Assembly (NCBI GenBank): GCA_963699535.1
Contig: CAVOUJ010000011.1
Coordinates: 62,001 to 126,000 of the forward strand
DNA from: VBDM01 sp963699535
GTDB lineage: Bacteria > Pseudomonadota > Gammaproteobacteria > Burkholderiales > SG8-39
Direction: 5' to 3'
Length of the DNA stretch: 64,000 nt
Notes under the pieces: generated by a model
Seen by the model: the letters and a program-made list of their open reading frames with translations, nothing else
What the model was told of the DNA's origin: nothing
The model's database searches: none
Made by a program: the position numbers and the translations under genes
Shown: positions 34,807 through 44,069 of the stretch, piece after piece
Layout: every line of letters starts with the position of its first letter
Position numbering within the stretch: the stretch's first letter is position 1

Positions 34807-36667
34807 CTACGCAAAAGCAATGGCTGCCCCGACGATCGCCGCGGCGAGCATCGCCGCGAACATCAGGCGCGGCCCTGGGTCGCTTCTGATGCGCCGGACG
34901 AAGCCGACCGGATGCGGCGCCCGCCCGATGAGCGCGCGGTCGCGCCAGCCCGGCGCGGCGAGCCGTTCGAGCGCGGCGGCGGAGTCGAACTGCCGCGAAA
35001 GGGGAAGGCGCGTATCGGAGCCGATCGCGCGCGCCGCGGGCGCGAACCGCTGCTTGTCCGTCTCCACGTCGAGCTTGACGGTCTTGGTGACGTCCCGATC
35101 CTCGTCCTTCGCGGCGCGCTCTTTCGCGCCGAGCTCCGCGAGGCAGGTGCGCAGGTCGGCGGCCAGCTCGTAGGCATCCTGGTAGCGCCCTGCCGGGTCT
35201 TTCTTGAGAGCCCGGGCGATGATGAAGTCGAGCATGGGCGGCACCTCGCGGTTCACTCTCGAGGGCGGGACGGGCTCGACGTTGGAGACGTTGTGCAGGA
35301 TCTGCGGCGTGTCCGCGCCCCCAAAGAGCGACGCCGCGCGTGAGCATCTCGTAGAGCACGATCCCGAGGGAAAAGATGTCGGAGCGGTTATCGACCGGCA
35401 ATCCCGCGACCTGCTCGGGCGACATGTATCTCGGCGTGCCGAGGACGACCCCGGTGCTCGTCTTGTGGTCGGCAACGCGCACGCGCGCGATCCCGAAGTC
35501 CATGATCTTCACCTGGCCGCGCGGCAGGAGCATGATGTTGCTCGGCTTGATGTCGCGGTGGACGACGCCGTGCTCGTGCGCGTAGCCGAGGCCATCGGCG
35601 ACCTGCCGGGCGATGTCGACCGCCTCGACCGTGGAGATGTCGGCCTTCAGCATCCTGGCGCGCAGCTCGACGCCCTTGAGGAGCTCCATCGCGGTGTACG
35701 CGAGATCGCCCTCCTCGCCGAAGTCGTGCACCGTGATGATGTTGGGATGGGTGAGCTTGCCGGCGGCCTTCGCCTCCTGGAAGAACCGCTTGTGGTATTC
35801 CTTGCGCCCTTCGGCGTCGTCGGCGAGGAGGATGGTCTTGAGCGCGACGGTGCGATCGAGCGCCGGGTCCTCCGCCTCGTAGACGATTCCCATCGCGCCG
35901 CGGCCGAGCTCTCCGCGGATCTTGTAGCGGCCGAGCCGCGTCAGTTTCTTTTTTGCCATGGAACTGGAGTCGAGCAGGTCGCGCAGGGTTTCCTCGACCC
36001 GCGCCGACGCGTGGCGGTATTTTCCGGCGATGCCGTCGAGAACCTTCTGATGCCCTTCGGCGGAGACCCGGACCGCGACACCGGCAGCGGGCAGCGCGAT
36101 CGCCGCCGCGACGGCGAGCGCGACAAAGCGCCTCCGCCTGCGCGCCGGCTCCCGCGCGTCCGGGCTGAACAGCTCGTGAGTCCGGAGCCCCGGATCGTTG
36201 AAGGTACCCGCCGGGAGCATGCCGGCCTCGTGCCCCGGGGCGGAGTCGGCCATCGCGTCGCGGAAGGATCTCGAGATCAGAAGGCGCGAGGGCGAGGCGA
36301 AATCGGCGATGCTCGCCGCGACCGCGATGCCGTCACCGATCATCCCGTCGTCGGCCCGGCCGCCTGCCATTTGCACTGCGCCGTGATTGATTCCGACGCA
36401 CAAAGGCAGCCCGGCCGAGTTCGCGGCGAGGCTCCTTTCGGCGATGCGCAGTGCACCTGCCGGATCTCCGAGAACCGCGACGGCGATCCCGTCCGCGGCG
36501 TCGAGCACGATCCGGCTCGCGATCGGAAGCTCCGCGGTGGTGACCGCGACGACCGCCTCGAGCTGTGCGCGAAGGCGGGTCTGCTCGGAGACCGACCTGC
36601 GCGCGAAATCCTGGATTTTCAGAAAGACGACGCTCGCGTAGCGCGCGGCCGCGTTCGCTGTTGTCAT
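34807..36667 (-). CDS. Nucleotidyl-cyclase-homology domain fused to Ser/Thr protein kinase (one frame break)
   Basis: A protein of about 620 residues: a class III cyclase-like domain (about 9-140; LPLCVGINHGAVQMAG and MIGDGIAVAASIADFASPSR align with the usual GIHxGxV and GDxVNxAARL motifs), a membrane helix (about 181-198), then a kinase domain (about 248-510) with GRGAMG, Lys277, HRDIKPSN, DFGIA and GTPRYMSPEQ. It ends with a second membrane helix. The cyclase metal and transition-state residues are only partly recognisable, so that domain may be sensory. A frame break lies near 35325. Met237 (35959) could start a free-standing kinase. ATP-dependent phosphorylation of Ser/Thr is likely; substrates are unknown. 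Confidence 0.75.
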
Positions 36668-36757
36668 TGGGAAGCGTGAGACGGTTTTGCTCGATCTTAC
36701 CGCTTAGTCGTCGCTTGCGCCTACAATTCCCCTTCCGCAACGGAAACGGGAACGACC

Positions 36758-37273
36758 ATGACAGAGCTCAAGGCCGTCAGCCTCGCGGAGGTTTCCGAGG
36801 GCATCAGGAAGAGCGTCAAGCCGGTCAGCATCCTGTGGCAGGCGCCTGATACGCTCGCCTTCGTCGCGCGTGGCAGGAAGCACCGCAGCGAATTCCACGC
36901 CGACCCGAGCGACGAGGTCATGTACATGATCAAGGGCGAGATGAACCTGCACTACCTCACGCCGGAGGGCGACGAGAAAGTCGCGCTGGTGCGCGAGGGC
37001 GAGATCATCTACTGCCCGGCGGGGGTGAAGCACTCGCCGCGGTTTTCGCCGGAGGCGTTTCTCCTCGTGCTCGAGAGGAAGAGAAAGCCCGAGGAGAAGG
37101 ATCGCTTCTTCTGGTATTGCGAAAAGTGCCGCACGCCTCTCTACGAGGCGGTGCGCCACGTCGCCGATTACCGCGACGACCCGGTGTCGCGCGTGTACGA
37201 GGAATTCTACTCGGAGGTGTCGCACCGCCGCTGCGGCAAGTGCGGGCACGTCACGGCGAGACCCGCGGGATAG
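36758..37273 (+). CDS. 3-Hydroxyanthranilate 3,4-dioxygenase-like cupin
   Basis: A 171-residue cytoplasmic cupin. The metal-binding region is HADPSDEVMYMIKGEMNLHY and GVKHSPRF, and the C-terminus has two CxxC pairs (CEKC and CGKC), as in bacterial NbaC/HaaO enzymes that carry an extra rubredoxin-like iron. The enzyme opens the ring of 3-hydroxyanthranilate in the kynurenine or 2-nitrobenzoate route. No kynureninase or ACMS decarboxylase lies beside it, though the amidohydrolase 10 kb away is of the ACMSD type. It is divergent from the kinase gene with 90 bp between. Confidence 0.8.
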   Translation: MTELKAVSLAEVSEGIRKSVKPVSILWQAPDTLAFVARGRKHRSEFHADPSDEVMYMIKGEMNLHYLTPEGDEKVALVREGEIIYCPAGVKHSPRFSPEAFLLVLERKRKPEEKDRFFWYCEKCRTPLYEAVRHVADYRDDPVSRVYEEFYSEVSHRRCGKCGHVTARPAG

Positions 37274-37871
37274 GCTCCGTCCACCGGAGGCCGCGTGGCG
37301 CGTTAGCCGCGGGAAGAGGAACCCGTTTGACAATCGTCAGTTCCATGGTCTTTGCCCAAACCTCGACCTGTTCCGATCCGCGAACCGTGAACTTGGTCAA
37401 GAAAGCATTCTTGACTCCGCGGATCAACGTGCTTCGATGACTGGTGCAAATGCGTCAGAGCAACAAAAGATCGCGCAAAGCATTCGGGCTTGGGGCTTGG
37501 ACTTAAGTGGCATTCGGACAACTCGTCAGAACAAGGAACTGGGTCGGTATAACTGTGCGGCGACTGCAAAGTTTTAGACTACGAATCAACTCATCATTCA
37601 ATTCCTCAGTGATCCTCAAATTCGGCACGCTCAGGTTTTGGCGTGAATACTGGATGGCAGAAGGCCAGGTGGAGGCGACGGACTGGTCCGCGGGGCAATC
37701 ACGCGACGCCTAGGCTACGGCAACAGAGCGGGTATAGTCTTTCTCAGCGCCTATGTTGTGATGGTGACGAAACCGGACGGTTATGGAGAAGTGCGGGACT
37801 TACTTGGCGGAACAGCAGTGCGTCTAGGTTTCCCCGAGGTTCAACTGCGCCACTAGCGGAGTATCTTCGCT
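37274..37871. other. AT-richer gap of 600 bp without a convincing gene
   Basis: Base composition falls visibly compared with both sides, and short frames here have no family features or ribosome-binding sites. I see no tRNA, repeat or integrase remnant in it. It precedes the MscS gene and the tRNA-Pro fragment, so it may be part of a transferred segment. A promoter for the MscS gene presumably lies in its last 100 bp. Confidence 0.5.
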
Positions 37872-39509
37872 ATGAAAATCTCTGGATATCGCTGTTCGGT
37901 CGTTCTGCTCCTTTGCTGCACCCTGACGTTCGTTGCCTTCTCTTTCCCGGCGGTCGGCGAAGACGCTGCCGCGTCCGCACCAGCCGCTAAACCTGCCAAG
38001 CCACTGCCGGAAGATCCGCTGGGCCGGAGCACACCCTACGGCACGGTGATCGGGTTCCTGCAGGCGGCGAACAAGGCTGACTATGAACTTGCCTCCAAAT
38101 ATCTGGAAGGCAAACAGTCCGCCAGGAGAAAAGCAGAACTCGCGCGCAGTCTCCAGGTGGTCTTGAACCGTGGCCTGAAAATCGGCCCGGACGATCTGAG
38201 CAAGGCACCTGCGGGAAGCCTGGACGACGGTCTCCCCGAGAATCTGGAAAAAGTGGGCACGGCAAGCTTTGAGAGCGAAAGCCTGGACGTCGTGCTTCGC
38301 CACACGAAGACACCCGATACACCGCCGATCTGGCTCTTCTCCGCTGAAACCCTGCTTGGCGTGACTGCTGCGGCTGACCAACTCGATCTCGCGTGGGCCG
38401 AAGCGATCTGGCCGGAATCGATCAGAGAAATCCGCTTCCTGTCTTACCCGCTTTTCACGTGGCTCAACGTGCTGGTGAGCATTCCGCTCCTGGTGGGGTT
38501 CGCCTGGCCCCTCACCCGGGGCCTTCTCAGACTTCTTCGCCCCTTGGACCTGCGCCTTGGCACGCAACCCGGAGAGAGTGTGCTGGCCCGGAGCAAATGG
38601 CTGCTGTTCCTTCTGATCTTCGCTCTCCTGGCGCGCATCGTCGCCACGCAAGCTGCCACAGCGGAGGGGCGCATTTTCGTCACCTCTGCTGCCAACGTGC
38701 TCATCATCGTGGCTGTCGCCTGGTTATTGGTTCGGTTGACGAACCTTGTGGCCCGATTGAAGACCCGGCAACTGCGACAGGTCGGGTTGCCGGGCAAGAT
38801 CGCGACAGTCGAGCTATTCAACTGGCTGCTGGTGTGCGTCTGGTTCACCGGCGGTCTATTCCTGATCCTGCGCAGTCTGGGCTTCGAGCTTACGGCGGTC
38901 ATTGCCGGACTCGGCATTGGCGGAATCGCGTTTGCGTTCGCCGCCCAGAAGACGATCGAGAACCTCTTCGGCACGGTCATGGTCGTTGCCGATGAAGCCG
39001 TCCAGGTCGGCGACACCTGCCAGATAGGGACTATCGAGGGCCGCGTCGAAAGCATCGGCCTGCGCGCCACGCTGATTCGCACCCCCGATCGGGCCCTAGT
39101 CAGCGTTCCGAATGGGCAGCTCGCCGCGACGAGCATTGGAAATCTGGCCCGGCGCGACAAATTTCTCTTCCGTCACAACATCCGGTTGGGATATGAAACC
39201 ACGGCCGACCAGCTTCGCCATGTCCTCGCGGAGGTCGGAAAAATGCTGCTGGAACATGCCAAGCTCGAGCCGGCAAGCGTCAGGACCCGGCTGATCCGGT
39301 TTGGCGACGCCTCCCTCGAGGTGGAGGCCTTCGCGTATGTGCCAACTCGCGATGAGGCAGTCTTCCTCGAGATTCAGGAAGAGCTTCTGCTGCGCATCAT
39401 GGATATCGTCGAAGCCAGTGGAGCTGCGTTCGCTTTGCCAGCCGAGGCCGCGCCCGCCACCGGGAATTTCGCTCTGCATACCCGGACTCGGGATACTCAG
39501 GAAAAGTAG
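37872..39509 (+). CDS. Small-conductance mechanosensitive channel, MscS family
   Basis: A 545-residue inner-membrane protein. A signal peptide is followed by a periplasmic domain of about 130 residues, five or so membrane helices, and the pore helix GLGIGGIAFAFAAQKTIENL. The cytoplasmic beta domain follows with VGDTCQIGTIEGRVESIGL and VSVPNGQL, then the alpha/beta domain. Such channels release solutes on osmotic downshock. The extra N-terminal part places it among the larger YnaI/MscM-like members. The start has only GCGGAG upstream. Base composition is lower in GC than most neighbours, in keeping with the adjacent tRNA scar. Confidence 0.85.
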   Translation: MKISGYRCSVVLLLCCTLTFVAFSFPAVGEDAAASAPAAKPAKPLPEDPLGRSTPYGTVIGFLQAANKADYELASKYLEGKQSARRKAELARSLQVVLNRGLKIGPDDLSKAPAGSLDDGLPENLEKVGTASFESESLDVVLRHTKTPDTPPIWLFSAETLLGVTAAADQLDLAWAEAIWPESIREIRFLSYPLFTWLNVLVSIPLLVGFAWPLTRGLLRLLRPLDLRLGTQPGESVLARSKWLLFLLIFALLARIVATQAATAEGRIFVTSAANVLIIVAVAWLLVRLTNLVARLKTRQLRQVGLPGKIATVELFNWLLVCVWFTGGLFLILRSLGFELTAVIAGLGIGGIAFAFAAQKTIENLFGTVMVVADEAVQVGDTCQIGTIEGRVESIGLRATLIRTPDRALVSVPNGQLAATSIGNLARRDKFLFRHNIRLGYETTADQLRHVLAEVGKMLLEHAKLEPASVRTRLIRFGDASLEVEAFAYVPTRDEAVFLEIQEELLLRIMDIVEASGAAFALPAEAAPATGNFALHTRTRDTQEK

Positions 39510-39605
39510 CGCGCAGAATCCTTGAAGGTCCCTCTTGGGCGATTGCAGACGGAGTCGGTTTGCGTAACTCGCTGATAAATTATCGATACGATTTTGGGAC
39601 CGGAA

Positions 39606-39646
39606 TTCGGGACGCAGGAGTCGCTGGGTCGAATCCAGTCACCCCG
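39606..39646 (+). other. 3' fragment of tRNA-Pro(CGG), probable attachment-site scar
   Basis: From the anticodon loop TTCGGGA (39606-39612) the sequence follows a tRNA-Pro(CGG) in order: anticodon stem CGCAG, variable loop GAGTC, T-stem GCTGG, loop GTCGAAT, T-stem CCAGT and acceptor CACCCCG ending at 39646. The discriminator and CCA are replaced, T54 is G, and the five bases before the loop do not pair, so the 5' half is absent. Tyrosine integrases often cut in the anticodon loop and leave such 3' copies at the far end of an island. No integrase is in the window. Confidence 0.7.
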
Positions 39647-39762
39647 GCTTACCCACCGTCTGGCATTCTTGGTCTTCGGAAACCTCGGCCCTGGCCATGG
39701 AAGCATCTACCATTCGGGGAGGCGCGCCTGAAATCATGCCTCTATCAGTGGGAGTGAACGCA

Positions 39763-40230
39763 ATGGCCAACAGGACGCCCAAGAAGTCGGCGAGGGTCGC
39801 AAAGAAGGCCGTCGCCAAGCGGGCCGCTGCGAAGCCGGCCCTCCTCGCAGGCGGCAACCCTCAGATCGCGAAGGCCGACGGCGACGCCCCCGTGCAGGCC
39901 TATATCGCGGCCATGCCGGGCTGGAAACGCGACGTCGGGCGCCGCCTCGACGCGCTCATCGTGCGCAACGTGCCTAACGTGCGCAAGGCCGTGAGGTGGA
40001 ACTCGCCCTTCTATGGCATCGAGGGCCAGGGCTGGTTCCTGGGGTTCCACGTCTTCACCCACTACGTCAAGGTGACCTTCTTCCGAGGCACGTCGCTGCG
40101 ACCCGTTCCACCCGGAGGCACGGGCAAGGACGCGCGCTGGATCGACATCCACGAGGACGATCTCGACGAGGCGCAGATGGCGACGTGGATCCGGCAGGCG
40201 GCCGCCCTGCCCGGCTGGGGTAAGGTCTGA
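39763..40230 (+). CDS. DUF1801 family protein
   Basis: A 155-residue protein: a basic Lys/Ala/Arg-rich N-terminus, then a DUF1801/YdhG-type domain (PGWKRDVGRRLDALIVRNVP, KAVRWNSPFYGIEGQGWFLG, YVKVTFFRGTSL and a closing WIRQAAALPGW). GGGAGTG before ATG 39763 makes this start better than upstream ATGs. The domain is common in soil bacteria and has no firm biochemical role. A second DUF1801 gene follows 98 bp later. Confidence 0.75.
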   Translation: MANRTPKKSARVAKKAVAKRAAAKPALLAGGNPQIAKADGDAPVQAYIAAMPGWKRDVGRRLDALIVRNVPNVRKAVRWNSPFYGIEGQGWFLGFHVFTHYVKVTFFRGTSLRPVPPGGTGKDARWIDIHEDDLDEAQMATWIRQAAALPGWGKV

Positions 40231-40328
40231 CATTTGTGCGTCGAGAGCCGGCAGGCGGCGCCATGGGCGCTACCCCAGCGCGGCGGAACTTGACGTAACC
40301 CTTCTTCTGGAACTTCCAGGATGAGAAC

Positions 40329-40748
40329 ATGAAAAAGTCGGGCGCGAGGCAAGGCCAGTCGGCATCGGAGCTCATCTCGAAAAGAATCGCCGAACTCGGG
40401 GACTGGCGCGGGGAAACCCTCAGCAGAATGCGCAAGCTGATCAGGGAAGCAGACCCGGACGTCGTCGAGGAGTGGAAGTGGATGGGCACGCCGGTTTGGT
40501 CGCACGACGGCATCATCTGCACTGGCGAATCCTACAAGAACGTCGTGAAGCTTACCTTCGCCAAGGGCGCGTCTCTGAAGGATCCGGCCCGCCTCTTCAA
40601 CTCGAGTCTCGACGGAAACGTACGCCGCGCGATCGACATCCACGAAGGAGAAGAAGTCGACGAGTCCGCCTTCAAGGCGCTCGTTCGCCAAGCGGTCGCC
40701 CTCAACCGTTCTGGCAAGTCGAAACCTTCGAAGAAAGCGAAGTCCTGA
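40329..40748 (+). CDS. DUF1801 family protein, second copy
   Basis: A 139-residue DUF1801 protein with ISKRIAELGDWRGETLSRMR, VVEEWKWMGTPVWSHDGIIC, NVVKLTFAKGASLKDPARLF and a basic tail. It shares the domain but not close identity with the preceding gene, so the pair looks like an old duplication or an acquired couple. Cytoplasmic; function unknown. Confidence 0.75.
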   Translation: MKKSGARQGQSASELISKRIAELGDWRGETLSRMRKLIREADPDVVEEWKWMGTPVWSHDGIICTGESYKNVVKLTFAKGASLKDPARLFNSSLDGNVRRAIDIHEGEEVDESAFKALVRQAVALNRSGKSKPSKKAKS

Positions 40749-40821
40749 GGGATTCCGCGGCCGATCTAGCCTCCCAGCCGTGAACCCGCTATCCTGAAGC
40801 GAGACTCGACCGGAGGGCGCA

Positions 40822-42247
40822 ATGACGCACGGAAGAGGGTTTCGAAGCTCACGCAAATTCGCGATGCTTTGTGTAGTCGTTGCGCTCGGCGGTTGCAGCG
40901 GCGGGGGCAACGAACAGGACCTCGGGCCGATGATCCAGACCGAGCTGCCGTTCGCCTACACGGTCGGCCCGAAGGCTTTGCACATTTCCACCGCCGGGGG
41001 GACCGTCTATGTGCACCTCGGTGCCTATGGCGCGCATTTCACGCCGCACACTGGCCACGCGAGCGGCGATCTCAAGTCGAACCTTGTGGGCTTCCTCGTC
41101 CCCAATCTCGCCTCGCTGACGGAACTGGCCGGCGACGGCGACGGCATTTGCGAGTCCGGCGAGACCTGCGGTTTCCCCGGCGGGACGAACAACGACAACA
41201 TCCGCACCCGCATTCCGGTGTATGCCGCGCCGATGGCGGGTAGCGTGCGGCGCGTCACGATGAACGCCCTGCCGGGTTCGGCCTATTTCGACGGCGTCCC
41301 GCATTGGGAGATCGAGTTGTCGCTGAATCCGCGCTACGGCCTGCGTTTCGGCCATCTCGGCCGGATCGCCCCGTCGCTGCGCGACAAGATACTGGCCGCA
41401 ACCGGCATCAACACCGATACCTACAGCGGACCCGTGGGCCACGTGCTGAACGGCGGAGCGATACCGGTTGCGGCGAGCGAGGCGCTCGCACATCCGCAGG
41501 TGTTCGCGCTCCCGGTGTCCGGGCATCCGGGTTACTACCGCGGCGGCGGCACTTTCCCGGCGGTGCCGTGGGCGCAAATGGAGTTCACGGTGCTGGACCA
41601 CAGCGAAAGCGCGGACGTGTGCGTCTACGAACTGCTCGATCCCGCGAGGAAGGCGGCCGTACAGCTCGCCATGGATGCCGACATCGCCGACACGCGCCTC
41701 GCCGCGGTGGGGACCCTTCTGGCCGAAGCGCTGGACCTGGGCCGCGCAAGGCGTGCTGTGCACGGCGTATTCGCCCAACCCGCGCGATTTCGGCAGCCTC
41801 CACACCAATCTGGGCGGATGGACCGAGCGGCCGTCGTCCGGCACCACGGTCGACGAGACCTTTGCGATCGTCAAGATCCACAAGACCGCGGCCAGCTACA
41901 GCGCGGCCAACTATGATTCCGGGGCGGTCGACCACCTCGTCATGCGGGTACGGGTCTTCGGCAACTACAGCTGGACGATGCCCGACAGCAGTGTCGTCTC
42001 GCCCCTTCTTCCGGCGGGAGAAGTGATCACCGAGACCGCCGACAGCCTCCTCATCAAATGGCGCGATATCTGGACCGGGGGTCCGGCCTACCAGCGCGCG
42101 GCATACCGGCTGGATTCGCAGGGGCTCAAGATCAAGTGGGGGGATTTTTCCGCGATCGCCGGGGGCGCGGTGCCGCCGGTACTCGGTGCGGCGGAGGCCT
42201 GCAACGATGCGGACGTGATCTGTTACGACCACGTAGCTCGCCTCTAG
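40822..42247 (+). CDS. Exported lipoprotein of unknown function (one frame break)
   Basis: A protein of about 475 residues with a lipobox (LCVVVALGGCSGGG, Cys near residue 25). Notable segments are a Ca-binding-like DGDGICESGETCGF, HVLNGGAIPVAAS and a C-terminal CNDADVICYDH. A frame break near 41735 joins the first part to SPNPRDFGSLHTNLGGWTER. CCGGAGGGCG gives a good start. GDGxCxxGExC motifs occur in extracellular calcium-binding modules. I recognise no named family; surface or outer-membrane attachment is likely. Confidence 0.6.
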
Positions 42248-42260
42248 GCCCCGGCGGAGC

Positions 42261-42274
42261 TTGACATGGATCAA
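42261..42274. promoter_or_regulatory. FNR/Anr-type box before the Cus genes
   Basis: TTGACATGGATCAA fits TTGAY-N4-RTCAA. It lies 13 bp after the lipoprotein stop and 86 bp before the small gene that precedes cusC. It may bring oxygen control to the copper-efflux operon, where Cu(I) toxicity is greatest without oxygen. A -10 element is not clear. Confidence 0.5.
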
Positions 42275-42346
42275 ACCAAGGCCGGATCGGTCTGGCCTTA
42301 CGGCCGCGACGGAGATACCCTGACGCACAGGCTGAAACGACCCGCC

Positions 42347-42721
42347 ATGCCCTTCATGACCCGATCCCGCAGGCGACTCATCGCAGGCTTCGCGCTGGCG
42401 GCGCTGGCGTTCGCGCATGGCGCGATGGCCTCGTACGGTTGCCTGATGGGCAGGACGCCCGAGCCGCAGATGACGTGCGAAGAGCACCCGAACCCGGCGC
42501 CGTCGGTGCTCTTGTGCCGGGTGCATTTGCAGTCCGAGACGCAGACGCTCGATCTCGCCAAGGTGCCGCAGCTCCCCGCCCTCGACACGCCGGTGCTGGT
42601 GCTGGCCGCCGAGCGCACGGTCGTGCCGGCCACGACGGGCATCGCGCTTCCCGCGCGATTCGCGATGGCGAACGCACCGCCTCCGCCTCTGAATCTTCTT
42701 TACTCCCGCTTTCTCATTTAG
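42347..42721 (+). CDS. Small exported protein before cusC
   Basis: A protein of about 124 residues with a signal peptide (IAGFALAALAFAHGAMA) and three cysteines (YGCLMG, MTCEEH, LLCRVH) in the first 60 mature residues, then a Pro/Ala/Leu-rich part ending PPPPLNLLYSRFLI. The start could be 42347 or 42356; neither has a strong ribosome-binding site. Genes in this position before heavy-metal RND operons are often small periplasmic metal-related proteins, but no named family is recognised. Confidence 0.5.
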   Translation: MPFMTRSRRRLIAGFALAALAFAHGAMASYGCLMGRTPEPQMTCEEHPNPAPSVLLCRVHLQSETQTLDLAKVPQLPALDTPVLVLAAERTVVPATTGIALPARFAMANAPPPPLNLLYSRFLI

Positions 42722-42782
42722 CCGCCGTTGAGCCGCGGCGCCGCCTGTCGCGGCGCCGGTGTTCCTGCTCATCGGAGGCTTT

Positions 42783-44069
42783 ATGGTTTTTGCTTTACCC
42801 GGGCGTCCCGCGCGCCCTATCGCAAGGTTGTGCTTCACCTTTCTCGCGCTCGCCGCGCCGCTGGCATGGTCGGGCGAGGGCGGGACGCTGTCGCTCTATG
42901 AGGCGCTGACGATCGGCGAGGAGATGTCTCCGCGCCTTGCCGCTCAGAGCGCAGCACTCGCCGCCGCCAAGGAGCTCGTGCCGCGCGCGGGCGAGCTGCC
43001 CGACCCCAAGCTGCGCATCGGCATCGACAACCTTCCCGTCAGCGGGCCGGACCGGTTCAAGTACGACGTCGACTCCATGACGATGCGCAGGATCGGCCTC
43101 ATGCAGGAATTTCCGAACGGGCAAAAGAGACAGCTGCGCGGACAGCGCGCCGCGCGCGAGCGCGACGTCGAGGCCGCGAACCTCGCCGCGCTGCGCACCG
43201 GCGTTCAGCGCGAGGTTGCCACCGCCTGGCTGGAGCTGTATTTCGCGCAAGCAGTCGCGCATGCCCCTGGTCGAGCTGGTCGGGGAGCTGCAGCTGCAGC
43301 TCGACACGATCTCGGCCGCGATTGCGGCGGGCCGGCAGACTACGGGCGACGCGCTCGCCTTGCGCGGCGCGGTCGTGGGAGCGCAGGACCGCGTCATCGA
43401 GCAGGACCGCTCGATCGAGCGCGCGCGCCTCGCCTTTGCGGCCTGGCTGGGCGAAGACGCGGCGCGGCCGCTCGCCGCCCCGCCCGACACGGCGCGGTTC
43501 GACCATCCGCCCTCGGCGTTGCTCGCGAATCTCCACGAGCACCCCGAGCAGCGGGTCTACGCCGAGCGCGAAGCGCTGGCGAAAGCCGACGCGGCCCTTG
43601 CGGTCAACTCGAAGAAGCTCGACTGGAGCGTGGAGGTGCTGTACGGGCAACGCGCGCCGGCCTTCGACAACATGATCACCGTGATGGTGAGCTTCGATCT
43701 CCCGTGGGAAGCGGCGAAGCGGCAGGACCGGGACGCGGCCGCCAAGAGCCTCCTCGCCGAGCAGGCGCGCGCGCAAGCGGAGGAAGCCCGGCGCATGCAC
43801 GAAGCGGAGTTGCGCAGCCTGGTCGCCGACTGGGAGACCGCCGGCGTGCGCATCGGCCGCTTCGACACGCTCCTGCTGCCGCTCGCGCGCGAGCGGGTTG
43901 CGGCGGCGCTCGCCGCCTATCGCGGCGGGCGCGGCGAACTCGCCGCAGTGCTGGATGCGCGGCGCGCCGAGACCGAGACTCGCCTCGCAGTCGCTGCAGG
44001 CGCGGCTCGAGCGCGCCCGCGCCTGGGCGAAGACTGAACTTTCTCCTGCCGCACGAGGTGCAGCCATGA
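42783..44069 (+). CDS. cusC: TolC-family outer-membrane channel of a copper/silver RND pump, CusC-like (frameshifted)
   Basis: An outer-membrane factor of about 425 residues: signal peptide, SLYEALTIGEEMSPRLAAQS, GELPDPKLRIGIDNLPVSGP and IGLMQEFPNGQKRQLR, typical of the CusC/CzcC branch. After a break near 43255 it continues from LVELVGELQLQLDTISAAI to YRGGRGELAAVLDARRAETE. Two more indels near 43990 and 44025 are needed to reach LNFLLPHEVQP and the stop at 44069, which overlaps cusB by ATGA. ATCGGAGG precedes ATG 42783. Confidence 0.75.
   Translation: MVFALPGRPARPIARLCFTFLALAAPLAWSGEGGTLSLYEALTIGEEMSPRLAAQSAALAAAKELVPRAGELPDPKLRIGIDNLPVSGPDRFKYDVDSMTMRRIGLMQEFPNGQKRQLRGQRAARERDVEAANLAALRTGVQREVATAWLELYFAQAVAHAPGRAGRGAAAAARHDLGRDCGGPADYGRRARLARRGRGSAGPRHRAGPLDRARAPRLCGLAGRRRGAAARRPARHGAVRPSALGVARESPRAPRAAGLRRARSAGESRRGPCGQLEEARLERGGAVRATRAGLRQHDHRDGELRSPVGSGEAAGPGRGRQEPPRRAGARASGGSPAHARSGVAQPGRRLGDRRRAHRPLRHAPAAARARAGCGGARRLSRRARRTRRSAGCAARRDRDSPRSRCRRGSSAPAPGRRLNFLLPHEVQP

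Noticed and set aside
37507..37713. 68-codon frame in the AT-richer gap
   Set aside because: No ribosome-binding site, no family features, and no supporting neighbour.
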